Source: Halostagnicola sp. A-GB9-2
GTDB lineage: Archaea > Halobacteriota > Halobacteria > Halobacteriales > Natrialbaceae
DNA length: 64,000 nucleotides
Direction: 5' to 3'
NCBI RefSeq assembly: GCF_030068615.1
Contig: NZ_JASJOC010000002.1
Location: 248,001-312,000, forward strand
Shown: piece by piece, positions 16,224-24,454 of the stretch
How positions within the stretch are numbered: position 1 is the first letter of the stretch
Layout: each line of letters starts with the position of its first letter
Translations under genes and position numbers: made by a program
The notes under the pieces: generated by a model
Databases searched by the model: none
Told to the model about the DNA's origin: nothing
What the model saw: only the letters and a program-made list of their open reading frames with translations

Positions 16224-17892
16224 ACTCATAACGGCGCTTGCCGTCCTGTTCGTCACGGCGGGTGCGTTCTTGTTGGTCGCCAACCACTTCTCGCTCTCGC
16301 CGGTCCCGTTTTACATCCTCGCTGGACTGGTTGCGGGAACGTTTCTCGATCAACCGGAGCTGATCGAACTCGCACAGTGGGGTATCGCGTTCTTGGTGTT
16401 CGTCTTCGGGTTTACGGTCGACTTCAAATCGTTACAGGCGGTTATTAGGGACAGCGAGGCCGCGGCGGTGACGCAGCTGATAATCGTCGCACCGGTTGCC
16501 TTCGCGGTCGCGACGATCTACGGCTTCGACACCCTGAACGCCGTCTACTTCAGCGTCGCAGCCACGTTGAGTTCGACCATCGTCGGTGCCGGACTGCTCG
16601 AGCACGAAATTCGAGACAACCTCGTCCACGGGCGGCTGGCGTCGTCGGTGCACTTTTTCGACGATCTGCTGGCGATCGGACTCATTCTCGTCCTTTCGGC
16701 CGAAGCGTACACGACGACCCAGGTCACGTCCAAGATCGGGTTCGGCGTGCTCTTTTTGATCGCGGCGCTGTTGGTTTATCGCCACATCTTCCCGCTACTG
16801 GTTCGTCTGGCGGGAGACTCTGACGAGCTCGTCATGATGGGGAGCATCTCGATACTCATCGGCTTTCTCGCCGGAGCCGAACTCGCGGGACTCTCCATGG
16901 TCGTTGGCGCGTTCGCCGCGGGCATCTCGATCCGGAGCGACGACGCGTCGACGATCGGCGTGCTCAACGGAATCGAATCGATCAAGGACTTCTTCGTGGC
17001 GATTTTCTTCGTCACGGTCGGGGCGCTCGTTTCGGTTCCCGATCTGGAGGTGTTCATCGTCGCGGCCACGCTCACGGCGCTGGTGCTCTTCGTCAACCCT
17101 TTCGTTATCATGCTCTCGTTCGTCTACGAGGGCTACGACGCAAGAACCGCGTTCCTCGCGAGTTCGACGCTCAACCAGGTGAGCGAACTCTCGCTCGTGA
17201 TCGCGATCCAGGCCGCCCTGGCAGGGGCGATTTCGGAAACCCTCTTCGAGGCGATCATACTCGCGGCGGCGATTACGATGATCCTTACCTCGGTTGCTCG
17301 CCGCCACGAAGAAACCGTCTACAGCACCTTCGTCGAAGGATTGTTCGCCGGTCGGCTCACCCGCAAGATCGACGAGCGAAGCGATGTCGACGAGGGACTC
17401 GAGGATCACGTCGTCATCATCGGTTACGGGCGACAGGGGCGTCGAGTCGTCGAAACGTGCGAACGGCTCGGTCGGGAGTACGTCGTCATCGAGAACGACC
17501 CGGTACTCTGGGACGACATGCGGGCAGAGTGTCGAAACTACGTCCTCGGCGACGCGATGTCTTCGTACCCGTGGGAGAAAGCACACGTCGAAGACGCGAC
17601 GCTCGTCATGTCGACGGTCGACCACCGACCGGTCTCCAAGTCGGTACTCGAGGTCGATACTCCCGCCGAAGTCATCCTTCGAGCGAGTACATCGGAAGTG
17701 GCTCGAGACCTTCTCAGCGGCGGTGCTGGATACGTGAGCGTGCCGAACATTCTGGCTTCCGATCAACTTGCAACCGTCGTCCAATCCACGCTCGACGGTG
17801 ATCGATCGCTGGACCAGATCCGCGAGGAACACCTCGACCAATTCGAGACCCTCGAACGATACGGGTTCGGTTCACGGGTTGGGGACGATTGA
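16216..17892 (+). CDS. CPA2 cation/proton antiporter fused to an intact RCK (TrkA-N) domain
   Basis: The 558-residue protein has ~12 membrane segments (residues ~1-375) followed by an RCK domain (~395-530) whose glycine loop IGYGRQGRRV is canonical and ends with Glu in VVIEND, predicting NAD(H) binding. The membrane ion-site motif reads SVHFFDDLLAI, an Asp-Asp pair, unlike the Gln-Asp of the first antiporter; in CPA2 proteins an Asp-Asp pair is linked with electrogenic exchange. It overlaps the upstream gene by eight bases and is translated from a perfect Shine-Dalgarno site, so the two proteins are coupled and could form a heteromer. Confidence 0.92.
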   Translation: MTELITALAVLFVTAGAFLLVANHFSLSPVPFYILAGLVAGTFLDQPELIELAQWGIAFLVFVFGFTVDFKSLQAVIRDSEAAAVTQLIIVAPVAFAVATIYGFDTLNAVYFSVAATLSSTIVGAGLLEHEIRDNLVHGRLASSVHFFDDLLAIGLILVLSAEAYTTTQVTSKIGFGVLFLIAALLVYRHIFPLLVRLAGDSDELVMMGSISILIGFLAGAELAGLSMVVGAFAAGISIRSDDASTIGVLNGIESIKDFFVAIFFVTVGALVSVPDLEVFIVAATLTALVLFVNPFVIMLSFVYEGYDARTAFLASSTLNQVSELSLVIAIQAALAGAISETLFEAIILAAAITMILTSVARRHEETVYSTFVEGLFAGRLTRKIDERSDVDEGLEDHVVIIGYGRQGRRVVETCERLGREYVVIENDPVLWDDMRAECRNYVLGDAMSSYPWEKAHVEDATLVMSTVDHRPVSKSVLEVDTPAEVILRASTSEVARDLLSGGAGYVSVPNILASDQLATVVQSTLDGDRSLDQIREEHLDQFETLERYGFGSRVGDD

Positions 17893-17969
17893 CGTTATCC
17901 GCACGCCAAAGCAGGGATCTTTCTCCTCGGTTTCCGAGAAACGGAGCCGTCCACGGCCACGGTGTCACG

Positions 17970-17980
17970 ATATTTATTAG
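17970..17980 (+). promoter_or_regulatory. Box A of the KhtT-like gene
   Basis: The string atatttattag lies 23-33 bases before the ATG at 18003, the right distance for a leaderless mRNA. It shows that the third antiporter pair has its own promoter. Confidence 0.65.
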
Positions 17981-18002
17981 CCGTCCGTCTCGACTAGGCG
18001 GT

Positions 18003-18497
18003 ATGACCATCTACGAGAGCGACCTTCCCGGCGTGGGGAAGAAGTACGAGGTCGAAATCGACGGTGGCAAGCGCCTTGTCATCGTGACCCACAACACGGG
18101 AAAGCGAGAAGTATACCTGAAAGCCGACGCGGACGCCGACAGCGATAAGCTGTTCGAACTACCGGATCGACTCGCCCGAAAAGTGGGGACGATCCTCGAG
18201 GGCGCGTACTTCCAACCCGTACAAACGAACCGCGTCGAGACGATGCTTTCGGACGAGACGTTCATCGAGTGGTATGGGGTTGCCCAGGATTCGGAGATCG
18301 CCGGACAGACCATCGCTGATGCCGGCATCCGCGAACGAACCGGCGTTTCGATCATCGCGATTCAGCGGGGTTCGGAAATCATCACTCCCCCGACGCCGGA
18401 GACAGTCATCGAAGACGGTGATACCCTCGTCGTCGTCGGCGAACGAGAGGACTGTATCGAGTTCGAACAGTTACTCGGTAACGGCGGCCCCGAGTGA
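18003..18497 (+). CDS. TrkA-C domain regulator, KhtT-like
   Basis: The 164-residue soluble protein has an N-terminal domain (MTIYESDLPGVGKKYEV...) followed by a TrkA-C (RCK_C) domain at ~85-155 with IAGQTIADAGIRERTGVSIIAIQRG and the closing IEDGDTLVVVGERED. This layout equals KhtT of Bacillus, the soluble regulator of the KhtU K+/H+ antiporter. The open frame extends upstream to 17889, but the box A at 17970 and conserved start favour 18003. The transporter gene follows 35 bases later. I infer that it gates that transporter in response to an ion, pH or a nucleotide. Confidence 0.9.
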   Translation: MTIYESDLPGVGKKYEVEIDGGKRLVIVTHNTGKREVYLKADADADSDKLFELPDRLARKVGTILEGAYFQPVQTNRVETMLSDETFIEWYGVAQDSEIAGQTIADAGIRERTGVSIIAIQRGSEIITPPTPETVIEDGDTLVVVGEREDCIEFEQLLGNGGPE

Positions 18498-18518
18498 TAC
18501 ACCGATGCAGAATCTGTT

Positions 18519-18526
18519 GGAGGTGA
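18519..18526 (+). promoter_or_regulatory. Perfect Shine-Dalgarno site before a GTG start
   Basis: GGAGGTGA ends six bases before the GTG at 18533 and supports this start codon for the third antiporter. Confidence 0.75.
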
Positions 18527-18532
18527 GACGGA

Positions 18533-19816
18533 GTGGCGACTGAAACCACGCTGATCGAAATCGGAGTCCTGTTCGCAGCGGTCGCTGGCGCCGGAGTGCT
18601 CGCAAATCGGATTGGCCAGTCGGTGATCCCGTTTTACATCCTTATCGGAATGGTGCTCAGCGAGTACGTTCTGGGCGTCGCACCCGTTCCCGAGTTTCTT
18701 ACGCCGCTCATCGGGGAGACGTTCCCGCACCTGGTCGAAACCGACTTCATCCACCTTGGTGCGGAACTCGGGATCGTCTTCCTGCTTTTCTTCCTCGGCC
18801 TCGAGTTCAACTTAGAGCGATTGCTCGCGGCCAGGGATCGTATCGGAAAGGCCGGAACCGTCGATCTCGTCTTGAACTTCGGGATCGGCATGGTCATCGG
18901 TTGGTACTTCTTCGGCGAGTTCCTGCCGGCGTTTATTATCGCCGGGATCGTCTACATCTCCTCGTCGGCGATCATCACGAAGTCCCTGATCGACCTCGGC
19001 TGGATCGCGAACGACGAAGCCGATCCGATGCTCGGGACGCTCGTCTACGAAGACCTGTTCATCGCGGTTTATCTCGCGGTCGTCTCCGCGCTCGTGGTCG
19101 GTGGTGGTGATATCGGCGAGGCGGCGGGCCAGATCGGCATCGCGATAGCGTTCATCCTCGGCTTGCTGGTCCTCGTCTACTTCGGAACCGCATGGTTCCA
19201 GCGAACGCTCGAGACGGATTCCCACGAATTCGTCGTGCTCCGGACGCTCGGCGTGCTTGTTTTGCTCTCCGGGGCCGCGCTCGCACTCGGCGTGAGCGAG
19301 GCGGTTGCTGCCTTCTTCGTCGGCATGGCCTTTTCCTCGACGGACCATGTCCACGAACTCGAGCGGCTGCTGGAGCCGCTCCGGGACACCTTTGCGGCCG
19401 TGTTCTTTTTCTGGATCGGCCTGTTGACCAATCCCGCCGTCTTCGTCGGCGTGGCGGGTATGATCGCGGTCGCCGTCCTTCTCACGACGCCGAGCAAACT
19501 CGTGAGCGGATACTTCGGCGGCCGGGTTTACGATCTCGACGAACGACGCTCGGTTCGCGTCGGTCTCGGGATGGTCACCCGCGGGGAGTTCTCGCTGATC
19601 ATCGCGAGCATTGCCGTCGCGGTGACCGATCCGGGCGTGCAGGGTGCGATCGGCGAGGGAACCGCCGAGACGATCTACGCCTTCGCGGTCGGTTACGTCC
19701 TGTTCATGAGCATCCTCGGAACGACGCTCATGCAGTACTCCAACCGGATCGAATCGGTGATCGTCCCTCGACTGCAAGGCGATTCCGGTAGCAGTGGGCA
19801 GCCGAGCGACGATTGA
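18533..19816 (+). CDS. CPA2 cation/proton antiporter, KhtU-like, without RCK domain
   Basis: The 427-residue membrane protein has ~12-13 segments and lacks a fused cytoplasmic domain. Its ion-site motif reads GTLVYEDLFIA, a Glu-Asp pair, different from the two upstream antiporters. The helix-breaking stretch VGMAFSSTDHVHELE and the MVTRGEFSLIIASIA segment are typical of CPA2 proteins. The regulator is encoded by the gene before it, as in bacterial khtTU. Start is GTG with a perfect Shine-Dalgarno site. I infer K+/H+ or Na+/H+ exchange in osmotic or pH homeostasis. Confidence 0.92.
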   Translation: MATETTLIEIGVLFAAVAGAGVLANRIGQSVIPFYILIGMVLSEYVLGVAPVPEFLTPLIGETFPHLVETDFIHLGAELGIVFLLFFLGLEFNLERLLAARDRIGKAGTVDLVLNFGIGMVIGWYFFGEFLPAFIIAGIVYISSSAIITKSLIDLGWIANDEADPMLGTLVYEDLFIAVYLAVVSALVVGGGDIGEAAGQIGIAIAFILGLLVLVYFGTAWFQRTLETDSHEFVVLRTLGVLVLLSGAALALGVSEAVAAFFVGMAFSSTDHVHELERLLEPLRDTFAAVFFFWIGLLTNPAVFVGVAGMIAVAVLLTTPSKLVSGYFGGRVYDLDERRSVRVGLGMVTRGEFSLIIASIAVAVTDPGVQGAIGEGTAETIYAFAVGYVLFMSILGTTLMQYSNRIESVIVPRLQGDSGSSGQPSDD

Positions 19817-19887
19817 CTAGCGGATCGTAGCGCGATTTCTTTACTCGGTTCTAGGTGTGAACCTCGCGACAAGTACAGAGAACGGAT

Positions 19888-20607
19888 TTATCGGTCAGTC
19901 TCTTTCCAGTCGTTCGGGTCCCCTTCACGGAATTCACCCTTGGCATGGCGCTCGCGGGGCCAGAAGGTGACGCCCAGCAGTACGACGTAGAACACACCCA
20001 CAACGGCAACCACAGCAATCCCGGGGATACGGGCGATTCCAGCGGTTGTCAGCCAGTCTTGACGCGGCACGAACGCTGTAATCCTAAAGATCCACCCGAC
20101 CAATAAGACACCGAGCAGAGCAAGGTACACACGTCGGGCCCGGTTTGCGAGTGCCTCGTAGAACGAGACTTTCAGCGTCGGCCTGCGATAGTCCCTGCTC
20201 AGTTCCGCTCGCCAGTCGTGACTTTCGGTGCCCTGGGACGGATCGAGGGCGTTTGCGAACAGGTTCTCTTGGAGGACTCGGGCACGAGAGCGAAAGACAT
20301 CGTAGTCCCGGTACCGCCGTGCTTCGATGCCCAGAAAGATGGTGACGACAACGATCCCGATCAGCAAGATATAGTGTGGGTTATCGGTACTCGAAAACGC
20401 CCACGTTAAGATTGCTGCCATCAGCGTCACCGCCCACGTTGTCGTCTCGTCGAGGCGCTGGCGCCACGTCCCCACTCGGTCTATCTCTCCGCGATAGGCG
20501 TGGGCCATCACCGAACCCAGTCCCGTACTGTCGTCAACCATTTCGCGGCCGATCTCCCGTTGGTCTGGTGCTGTTGGGTCGAACTCGTCCCTACTCGAAT
20601 CGGTCAT
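19888..20607 (-). CDS. DUF2270-like integral membrane protein
   Basis: The 239-residue protein has a soluble acidic N-terminus, two close membrane helices (TTWAVTLMAAILTWAF and HYILLIGIVVVTIFLGIEA), a central cytoplasmic stretch with ARRYRDYDVFRSRARVLQENLFANAL, and two more helices before a charged tail. This matches the DUF2270 family of predicted membrane proteins. Function is unknown. It converges with the KhtU-like gene, 71 bases away. Confidence 0.8.
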   Translation of the reverse strand: MTDSSRDEFDPTAPDQREIGREMVDDSTGLGSVMAHAYRGEIDRVGTWRQRLDETTTWAVTLMAAILTWAFSSTDNPHYILLIGIVVVTIFLGIEARRYRDYDVFRSRARVLQENLFANALDPSQGTESHDWRAELSRDYRRPTLKVSFYEALANRARRVYLALLGVLLVGWIFRITAFVPRQDWLTTAGIARIPGIAVVAVVGVFYVVLLGVTFWPRERHAKGEFREGDPNDWKETDR

Positions 20608-21054
20608 AGGGGAGAGACATCTCCTCGCTCCATAAGCAGGTATGGTGACAGTGTAATCTGAGTGTTATGTACTGGAGAATATCGAACAGTACGCATCTGT
20701 AGTAAGCAGTTCTTCTCCGAAATAATTTTAAAACACACTCTCTCGAGACGACATTATTCCTCGCCGAAAACAGTAGTTATATGACACTACAGAGCGTGAT
20801 GCCAAACGGAAGCCAGAAACTCCACGGAAGGGGGCGTTCGTATTGAAATGCCCCGGGTGCTTAGGACACCCGAGACGTGGCTTCCGAACCCTTGAAGGAA
20901 CGGTTGCCATGATTGGATTACTTCTCCGCGGGCTTAAACATCCCGTCCGACAGACGAATCGAAGTCGAATACCGCCAGCTGCCGCTCACGGACCACGAAC
21001 CGCTGCTCACGCACCGCCAGCCATCACGCATGCGCTCGGTGGAAGGTGCGAGCG
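20608..21054. other. 447-base intergenic region with nested inverted repeats
   Basis: No convincing gene lies here. Bases 20807-20886 contain a 9-bp outer inverted repeat (cggaagcca / tggcttccg) enclosing a 6-bp hairpin (cgggtg / cacccg, 20854-20872, 7-base loop). A TATA-like gttatatg (20775-20782) precedes it. The stretch could be a structured leader or a small RNA. The short open frames across it lack consistent acidic haloarchaeal composition. Confidence 0.4.
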
Positions 21055-21393
21055 ATGACCGTCCCGACGGACGATCTGGTCGTCGACATCGTCCGAACCC
21101 TCGAGAAACAGGGAGTGCCTCGAGATTCCTACCAACTCGCAAGCGAGTTTGACCCCGAAGCGCTCGCCCGACTGGTCGACTCCGGCGGCAGGTCGGTCGA
21201 GGTCCGCCTCGAGGTTCAGGGCGTCTCGCTTGTCGTAACGAATCTGGGCGTTCGGGTACCTGACGAGAAGCCGACGACGCATCCCGAGTGTCCCCGGTGT
21301 GGACTCCCGGTTACCGCTGTCGTCCAACTCGTCCCGACCCACCACAACGCGTACCCCTACGGGTGTCGGGTTAGGGAGGATTTGCTCGAGTAG
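21055..21393 (+). CDS. HalOD1-like small protein with partial zinc-knuckle tail
   Basis: The 112-residue protein has an N-terminal part (LVVDIVRTLEKQGVP...FDPEALARLVDSGG...VEVRLEVQGVSLVVTNLGVRV) resembling the halobacterial output domain HalOD1. The C-terminal stretch HPECPRCGLPV...HHNAYPYGC has CxxC plus a third Cys and two His, which could bind zinc. The ATG at 21055 follows a purine-rich ggaaggtg. HalOD1 domains usually end two-component proteins; here the domain is free-standing. Family assignment is tentative. Confidence 0.6.
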   Translation: MTVPTDDLVVDIVRTLEKQGVPRDSYQLASEFDPEALARLVDSGGRSVEVRLEVQGVSLVVTNLGVRVPDEKPTTHPECPRCGLPVTAVVQLVPTHHNAYPYGCRVREDLLE

Positions 21394-21515
21394 TGTCGAT
21401 CGCTCGATCCACATGGCTCCCCTCGCGACGCCAGTCTCTGAGACGCGGACCACCGCCGAACGACAGGCGAGAAAAACCGTCGGTACTTAGGTGACGTCTC
21501 ACGAACCCAACCTGT

Positions 21516-22496
21516 ATGGCCATTGCTGAGGAAGCCGAGGGAACGGACGATGACGGGGATCAGGACTCTCCCGGAGCCAGCGACGAGTACGGAACTGACA
21601 CCACGGCCGGCGAACGGACGGCCTCAAGCGACGAACGGGACCGAACGACGACCCAGGACGCCGACGATCGGTACACCCGAAAGAAGTGCATCCTCATCAC
21701 TGGGTGTTCGTCGGGTATCGGGAAAGCAACGGCCGAGGCTTTCCTCGAGAAGGACTGGCAGGTCGTGGCAACGGCGCGCAACACCGCCGACATCGCGGAT
21801 CTCGCCGAGGCAGGCTGTAAGACGCTCGAGCTGGATGTTACCGACCCAGATCAGGTCTCGAGGGTCGTCGAGGAGACCGTCGAAATCGGCGGCGCGATCG
21901 ACTGTCTGGTAAACAACGCCGGCTACGCGCAGATGGGGCCGATCGAGGACGTCTCCACGCTCGATCTCCACCGCCAGTTCGACGTCAACGTCTACGGCCC
22001 GCACCGTCTCGCTCGAGCCGCACTTCCCCACATGCGAGCCCAGGACGAGGCCAGAATCATCAACGTCTCGAGCATCCTCGGTCGTCTCTCCTTCGCTGGA
22101 ACCGGACCGTACTCGGGCTCGAAGCACGCCCTCGAGGCGATGAGCGACTCGCTCCGAGCGGAGGTCGAGGAGTTCGGCATCGAGGTCGTCCTGATCGAGC
22201 CAGGCACCGTCGAAACGGAGTTTATCGACCGTACGGACGACGAACTGCCGGAGAATCGAACGCCGGCCTACGAGACACTGTACGAGATCTACGACGACGC
22301 GCAACTGATTGGCGGCGGTGGTCCGCTCGCGATCGAACCGGAGGAGGTCGCGGCGGCGATCCTCCACGCAGGTACCTGTCCGGAGCCCCCGGCGCGGTAC
22401 CCCGTCGGCCCGATTGCGGAGTACGGCTCTTACGTTCGATTCCTCCCGGACCGGCTCCGCGACGCGGCCTACGGTCTCCTGCGGAAGTTCGTTTGA
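21516..22496 (+). CDS. Short-chain dehydrogenase/reductase with long acidic N-terminal extension
   Basis: The 326-residue protein starts with ~55 disordered, Asp/Glu/Thr-rich residues and continues as a classical SDR. TGCSSGIG (NAD(P) loop), NNAGYAQMG, the catalytic Ser in NVSSILGRLS and YSGSK with Tyr and Lys are all present, as is the EPGTVETEF loop. It reduces or oxidises an unknown alcohol/ketone pair. The sequence type after YxxxK resembles sterol/retinol-dehydrogenase-like SDRs. The acidic N-terminal extension is unusual in length; an internal start is not offered by any Met before the glycine loop. Confidence 0.9.
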   Translation: MAIAEEAEGTDDDGDQDSPGASDEYGTDTTAGERTASSDERDRTTTQDADDRYTRKKCILITGCSSGIGKATAEAFLEKDWQVVATARNTADIADLAEAGCKTLELDVTDPDQVSRVVEETVEIGGAIDCLVNNAGYAQMGPIEDVSTLDLHRQFDVNVYGPHRLARAALPHMRAQDEARIINVSSILGRLSFAGTGPYSGSKHALEAMSDSLRAEVEEFGIEVVLIEPGTVETEFIDRTDDELPENRTPAYETLYEIYDDAQLIGGGGPLAIEPEEVAAAILHAGTCPEPPARYPVGPIAEYGSYVRFLPDRLRDAAYGLLRKFV

Positions 22497-22599
22497 GCAG
22501 TCGACTCCGCCTCTTTTGGCCGCGTGCGGACTCCGCTCTATCGGGTTCCTCTCTAATCGGGAAGCTCTCTATCGACTCGTTCGAGAAACTGGCCAATTC

Positions 22600-23844
22600 C
22601 TACCGAAGACAGGCCGCGACGACTTCGAGCATCTCCTCGCCGCGAACTTCGTCGGCGAACAGCGGAACGCGCCGAACGTCGGTGCCGCGGAAGAGTTCCT
22701 GGGCTTCCATCAGCGCGTTCTGTTGAACATCCCAGCGCCGTTGACAGAACTCACACTCCTCGAGATTCGGTTCGAGAAACTCGCCCTCGACGTCGTCGGT
22801 GACGTCCGTCAACGGTTCCATTACGCGGTTTACCACGAGCGTACCGACCGGGATTTCGAACTCGCGTAACTGTTGGCGGAGCCGCTTGGACTCGAGCACG
22901 CTCATCTCCTCGGGGACCATCACGATACGGAAGTCGGTTCGCTGGGGGTCTCGAAGCGCGGCCCGCAGGCGTTCGATTCGCTCGCGAAGTTCCTCGAGGT
23001 CGTCCATTCCGGGCTCCTGTTCGGGGCCGCCCTGGCCGCCGAACATCCCCTTGACACCCTCGATCATCCCGCCGATTCGCTGGCGGAACTGCATCATCTT
23101 TCCCATCATCGAATCCATCAGTTCCGGCAACTGCAGGAGCTTGAGGGTGTGTCCCGTCGGTGCCGTATCCACGACGACGCGATCGAACCGCTCGTCGTCC
23201 ATGTACTCGAGTAGGAGTTGAACTGCCGCCGCCTCGTCGGAGCCGGGCATCCCGCCGCCGAGCATGGCGTCCATCGGGGAATCGCCGCCGAGCATCTCGC
23301 CCATTCCGCCCAGCGGGCCGTCCGGGTCGCCAAGCGGCCCGTCAGTTCCGGCCGACGGATCGCTTCCGAATCCGTCTCCAGCGCCGCCACCAGCTCCTGC
23401 GTTCGGGCTGGCATCACCTGCGGTATCGCCACCCTCTCCGGCTCCTTGTGAAAAGATCGTTTCGGCGTCCTCGAGCGCCGCTTCGGGGTCGATCTCGGCC
23501 GCGAAAAGCGGCACGTCGTCGCGGATGCGCGTTGGCTTCGCCGGGATATCCGTTTCGTAGGTATCCGAGAGCGAGTGCGCCGGGTCCGTCGAGACGACGA
23601 GCGTTCGGACACCTCGCTGAGCGCTATCCAGGGCGGTTGAGGCCGCCATCGTCGTCTTTCCGACGCCCCCTTTGCCGCCGTACAGGACGTACTCGGGTCC
23701 GTCGACCGGCTCGTCGCTCGGTTCGACGTCGATCGTCCGTCGTTCTTCCTCGTCTTCGACGGAATCCGTCGGCGTCACTTCGATCGTGTGGTCGTCGCCG
23801 TCCTCGTTCGTCTCTTCGACCGGATCGACGTCGAGTCCACTCAT
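22600..23844 (-). CDS. ArsA/Get3-type ATPase
   Basis: The 414-residue protein has the deviant P-loop GGKGGVGKTT (~residues 57-66), switch I STDPAHSLSD, switch II VVVDTAPTGHTLKLL and a CEFC pair near the C-terminus that in Get3 holds the dimer zinc. A ~75-residue Gly/Asp/Met-rich insertion lies between switch I and switch II, and a Met-rich helical segment (MDSMMGKMMQFRQRIGGM) follows, as in the Get3 groove that holds tail-anchored membrane helices. I infer a membrane-protein targeting chaperone rather than an arsenite pump, since no ars genes are nearby. Start at 23844; three more codons upstream are possible. Confidence 0.9.
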   Translation of the reverse strand: MSGLDVDPVEETNEDGDDHTIEVTPTDSVEDEEERRTIDVEPSDEPVDGPEYVLYGGKGGVGKTTMAASTALDSAQRGVRTLVVSTDPAHSLSDTYETDIPAKPTRIRDDVPLFAAEIDPEAALEDAETIFSQGAGEGGDTAGDASPNAGAGGGAGDGFGSDPSAGTDGPLGDPDGPLGGMGEMLGGDSPMDAMLGGGMPGSDEAAAVQLLLEYMDDERFDRVVVDTAPTGHTLKLLQLPELMDSMMGKMMQFRQRIGGMIEGVKGMFGGQGGPEQEPGMDDLEELRERIERLRAALRDPQRTDFRIVMVPEEMSVLESKRLRQQLREFEIPVGTLVVNRVMEPLTDVTDDVEGEFLEPNLEECEFCQRRWDVQQNALMEAQELFRGTDVRRVPLFADEVRGEEMLEVVAACLR

Positions 23845-23987
23845 GCAAGCCAATACCCAACCCAGACACGAGTAATCGTCGGTCCAATTCCAAGCGGGAG
23901 ACTAACCGAACTGCAGTCTCACTGCGCGCCAACCGGCTGTATTAGGGATATTAACATCGGTATACGGACTTGTTATTCTAGTGGATA

Positions 23988-23998
23988 CCATTATATAC
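23988..23998 (+). promoter_or_regulatory. TATA box before the zinc-ribbon gene
   Basis: The string ccattatatac lies 37-47 bases before the ATG at 24035, inside an AT-rich patch between the divergent Get3 and zinc-ribbon genes. Confidence 0.55.
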
Positions 23999-24034
23999 GA
24001 GATCGTGGACTGACGAGCCAAGCGTCCCCGAACA

Positions 24035-24397
24035 ATGACAACAGCATCTGAACCTACTGCATCCGACCCTGCCGCGACGGAGTCCGCCGCAACCGATCCG
24101 GAGCCTCCCACCGAGCCGAAGAATTCGGATACCGACACCGTTCTAACTCATTCAGAACACGAAACGCGTTCTCCCGATCCGAAACTCGAGACCCCGAACG
24201 ATGCCCCGTTCCCGTACGACGGAACCGATCCCGGAAGTCGCCTCGCTCGCACTCTCGCTCGGGGTGTGGTAGACTCGAGCGACGGCACTGCTATACTGGA
24301 GGGGTCGGCGACCTGTCCCGACTGCGGGTGCGAGACGATAAACGGCGCTGGCCTCTTTGCGTGTTCGAACTGCGAGTGGTCGGGATCGCTTCGGTAA
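24035..24397 (+). CDS. Small protein with C-terminal zinc ribbon
   Basis: The 120-residue protein has a disordered N-terminal half rich in Thr, Ala, Asp, Glu and Pro. Its C-terminus CPDCGCETINGAGLFACSNCEW has two CxxC pairs 12 residues apart, a treble-clef or ribbon zinc site. The function is unknown; the fold suggests nucleic-acid or protein contact. It is divergent from the Get3 gene and converges on the aminotransferase. Confidence 0.75.
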   Translation: MTTASEPTASDPAATESAATDPEPPTEPKNSDTDTVLTHSEHETRSPDPKLETPNDAPFPYDGTDPGSRLARTLARGVVDSSDGTAILEGSATCPDCGCETINGAGLFACSNCEWSGSLR

Positions 24398-24454
24398 CGC
24401 CCGCACCGCCATCCGATTCGGACCGAGCGAAGTCCCTGCCGAATCGAACGAATT

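Noticed and set aside
16795-17841. Long minus-strand open frame (348 codons) opposite the second antiporter; a similar one lies at 18812-19777.
   Set aside because: The opposite strand codes clear membrane helices and RCK motifs; the shadow products are Arg/Asp/His-rich without fold pattern.
20843-21058. Small frame starting MKCPGCLGHP with a CxxC.
   Set aside because: Needs a TTG start, overlaps the hairpin, is basic rather than acidic and runs into the HalOD1-like gene in another frame.
23160-23945. Plus-strand frame of 261 codons opposite the Get3 gene.
   Set aside because: Extremely Arg-rich product, typical of an antisense shadow in haloarchaeal DNA.
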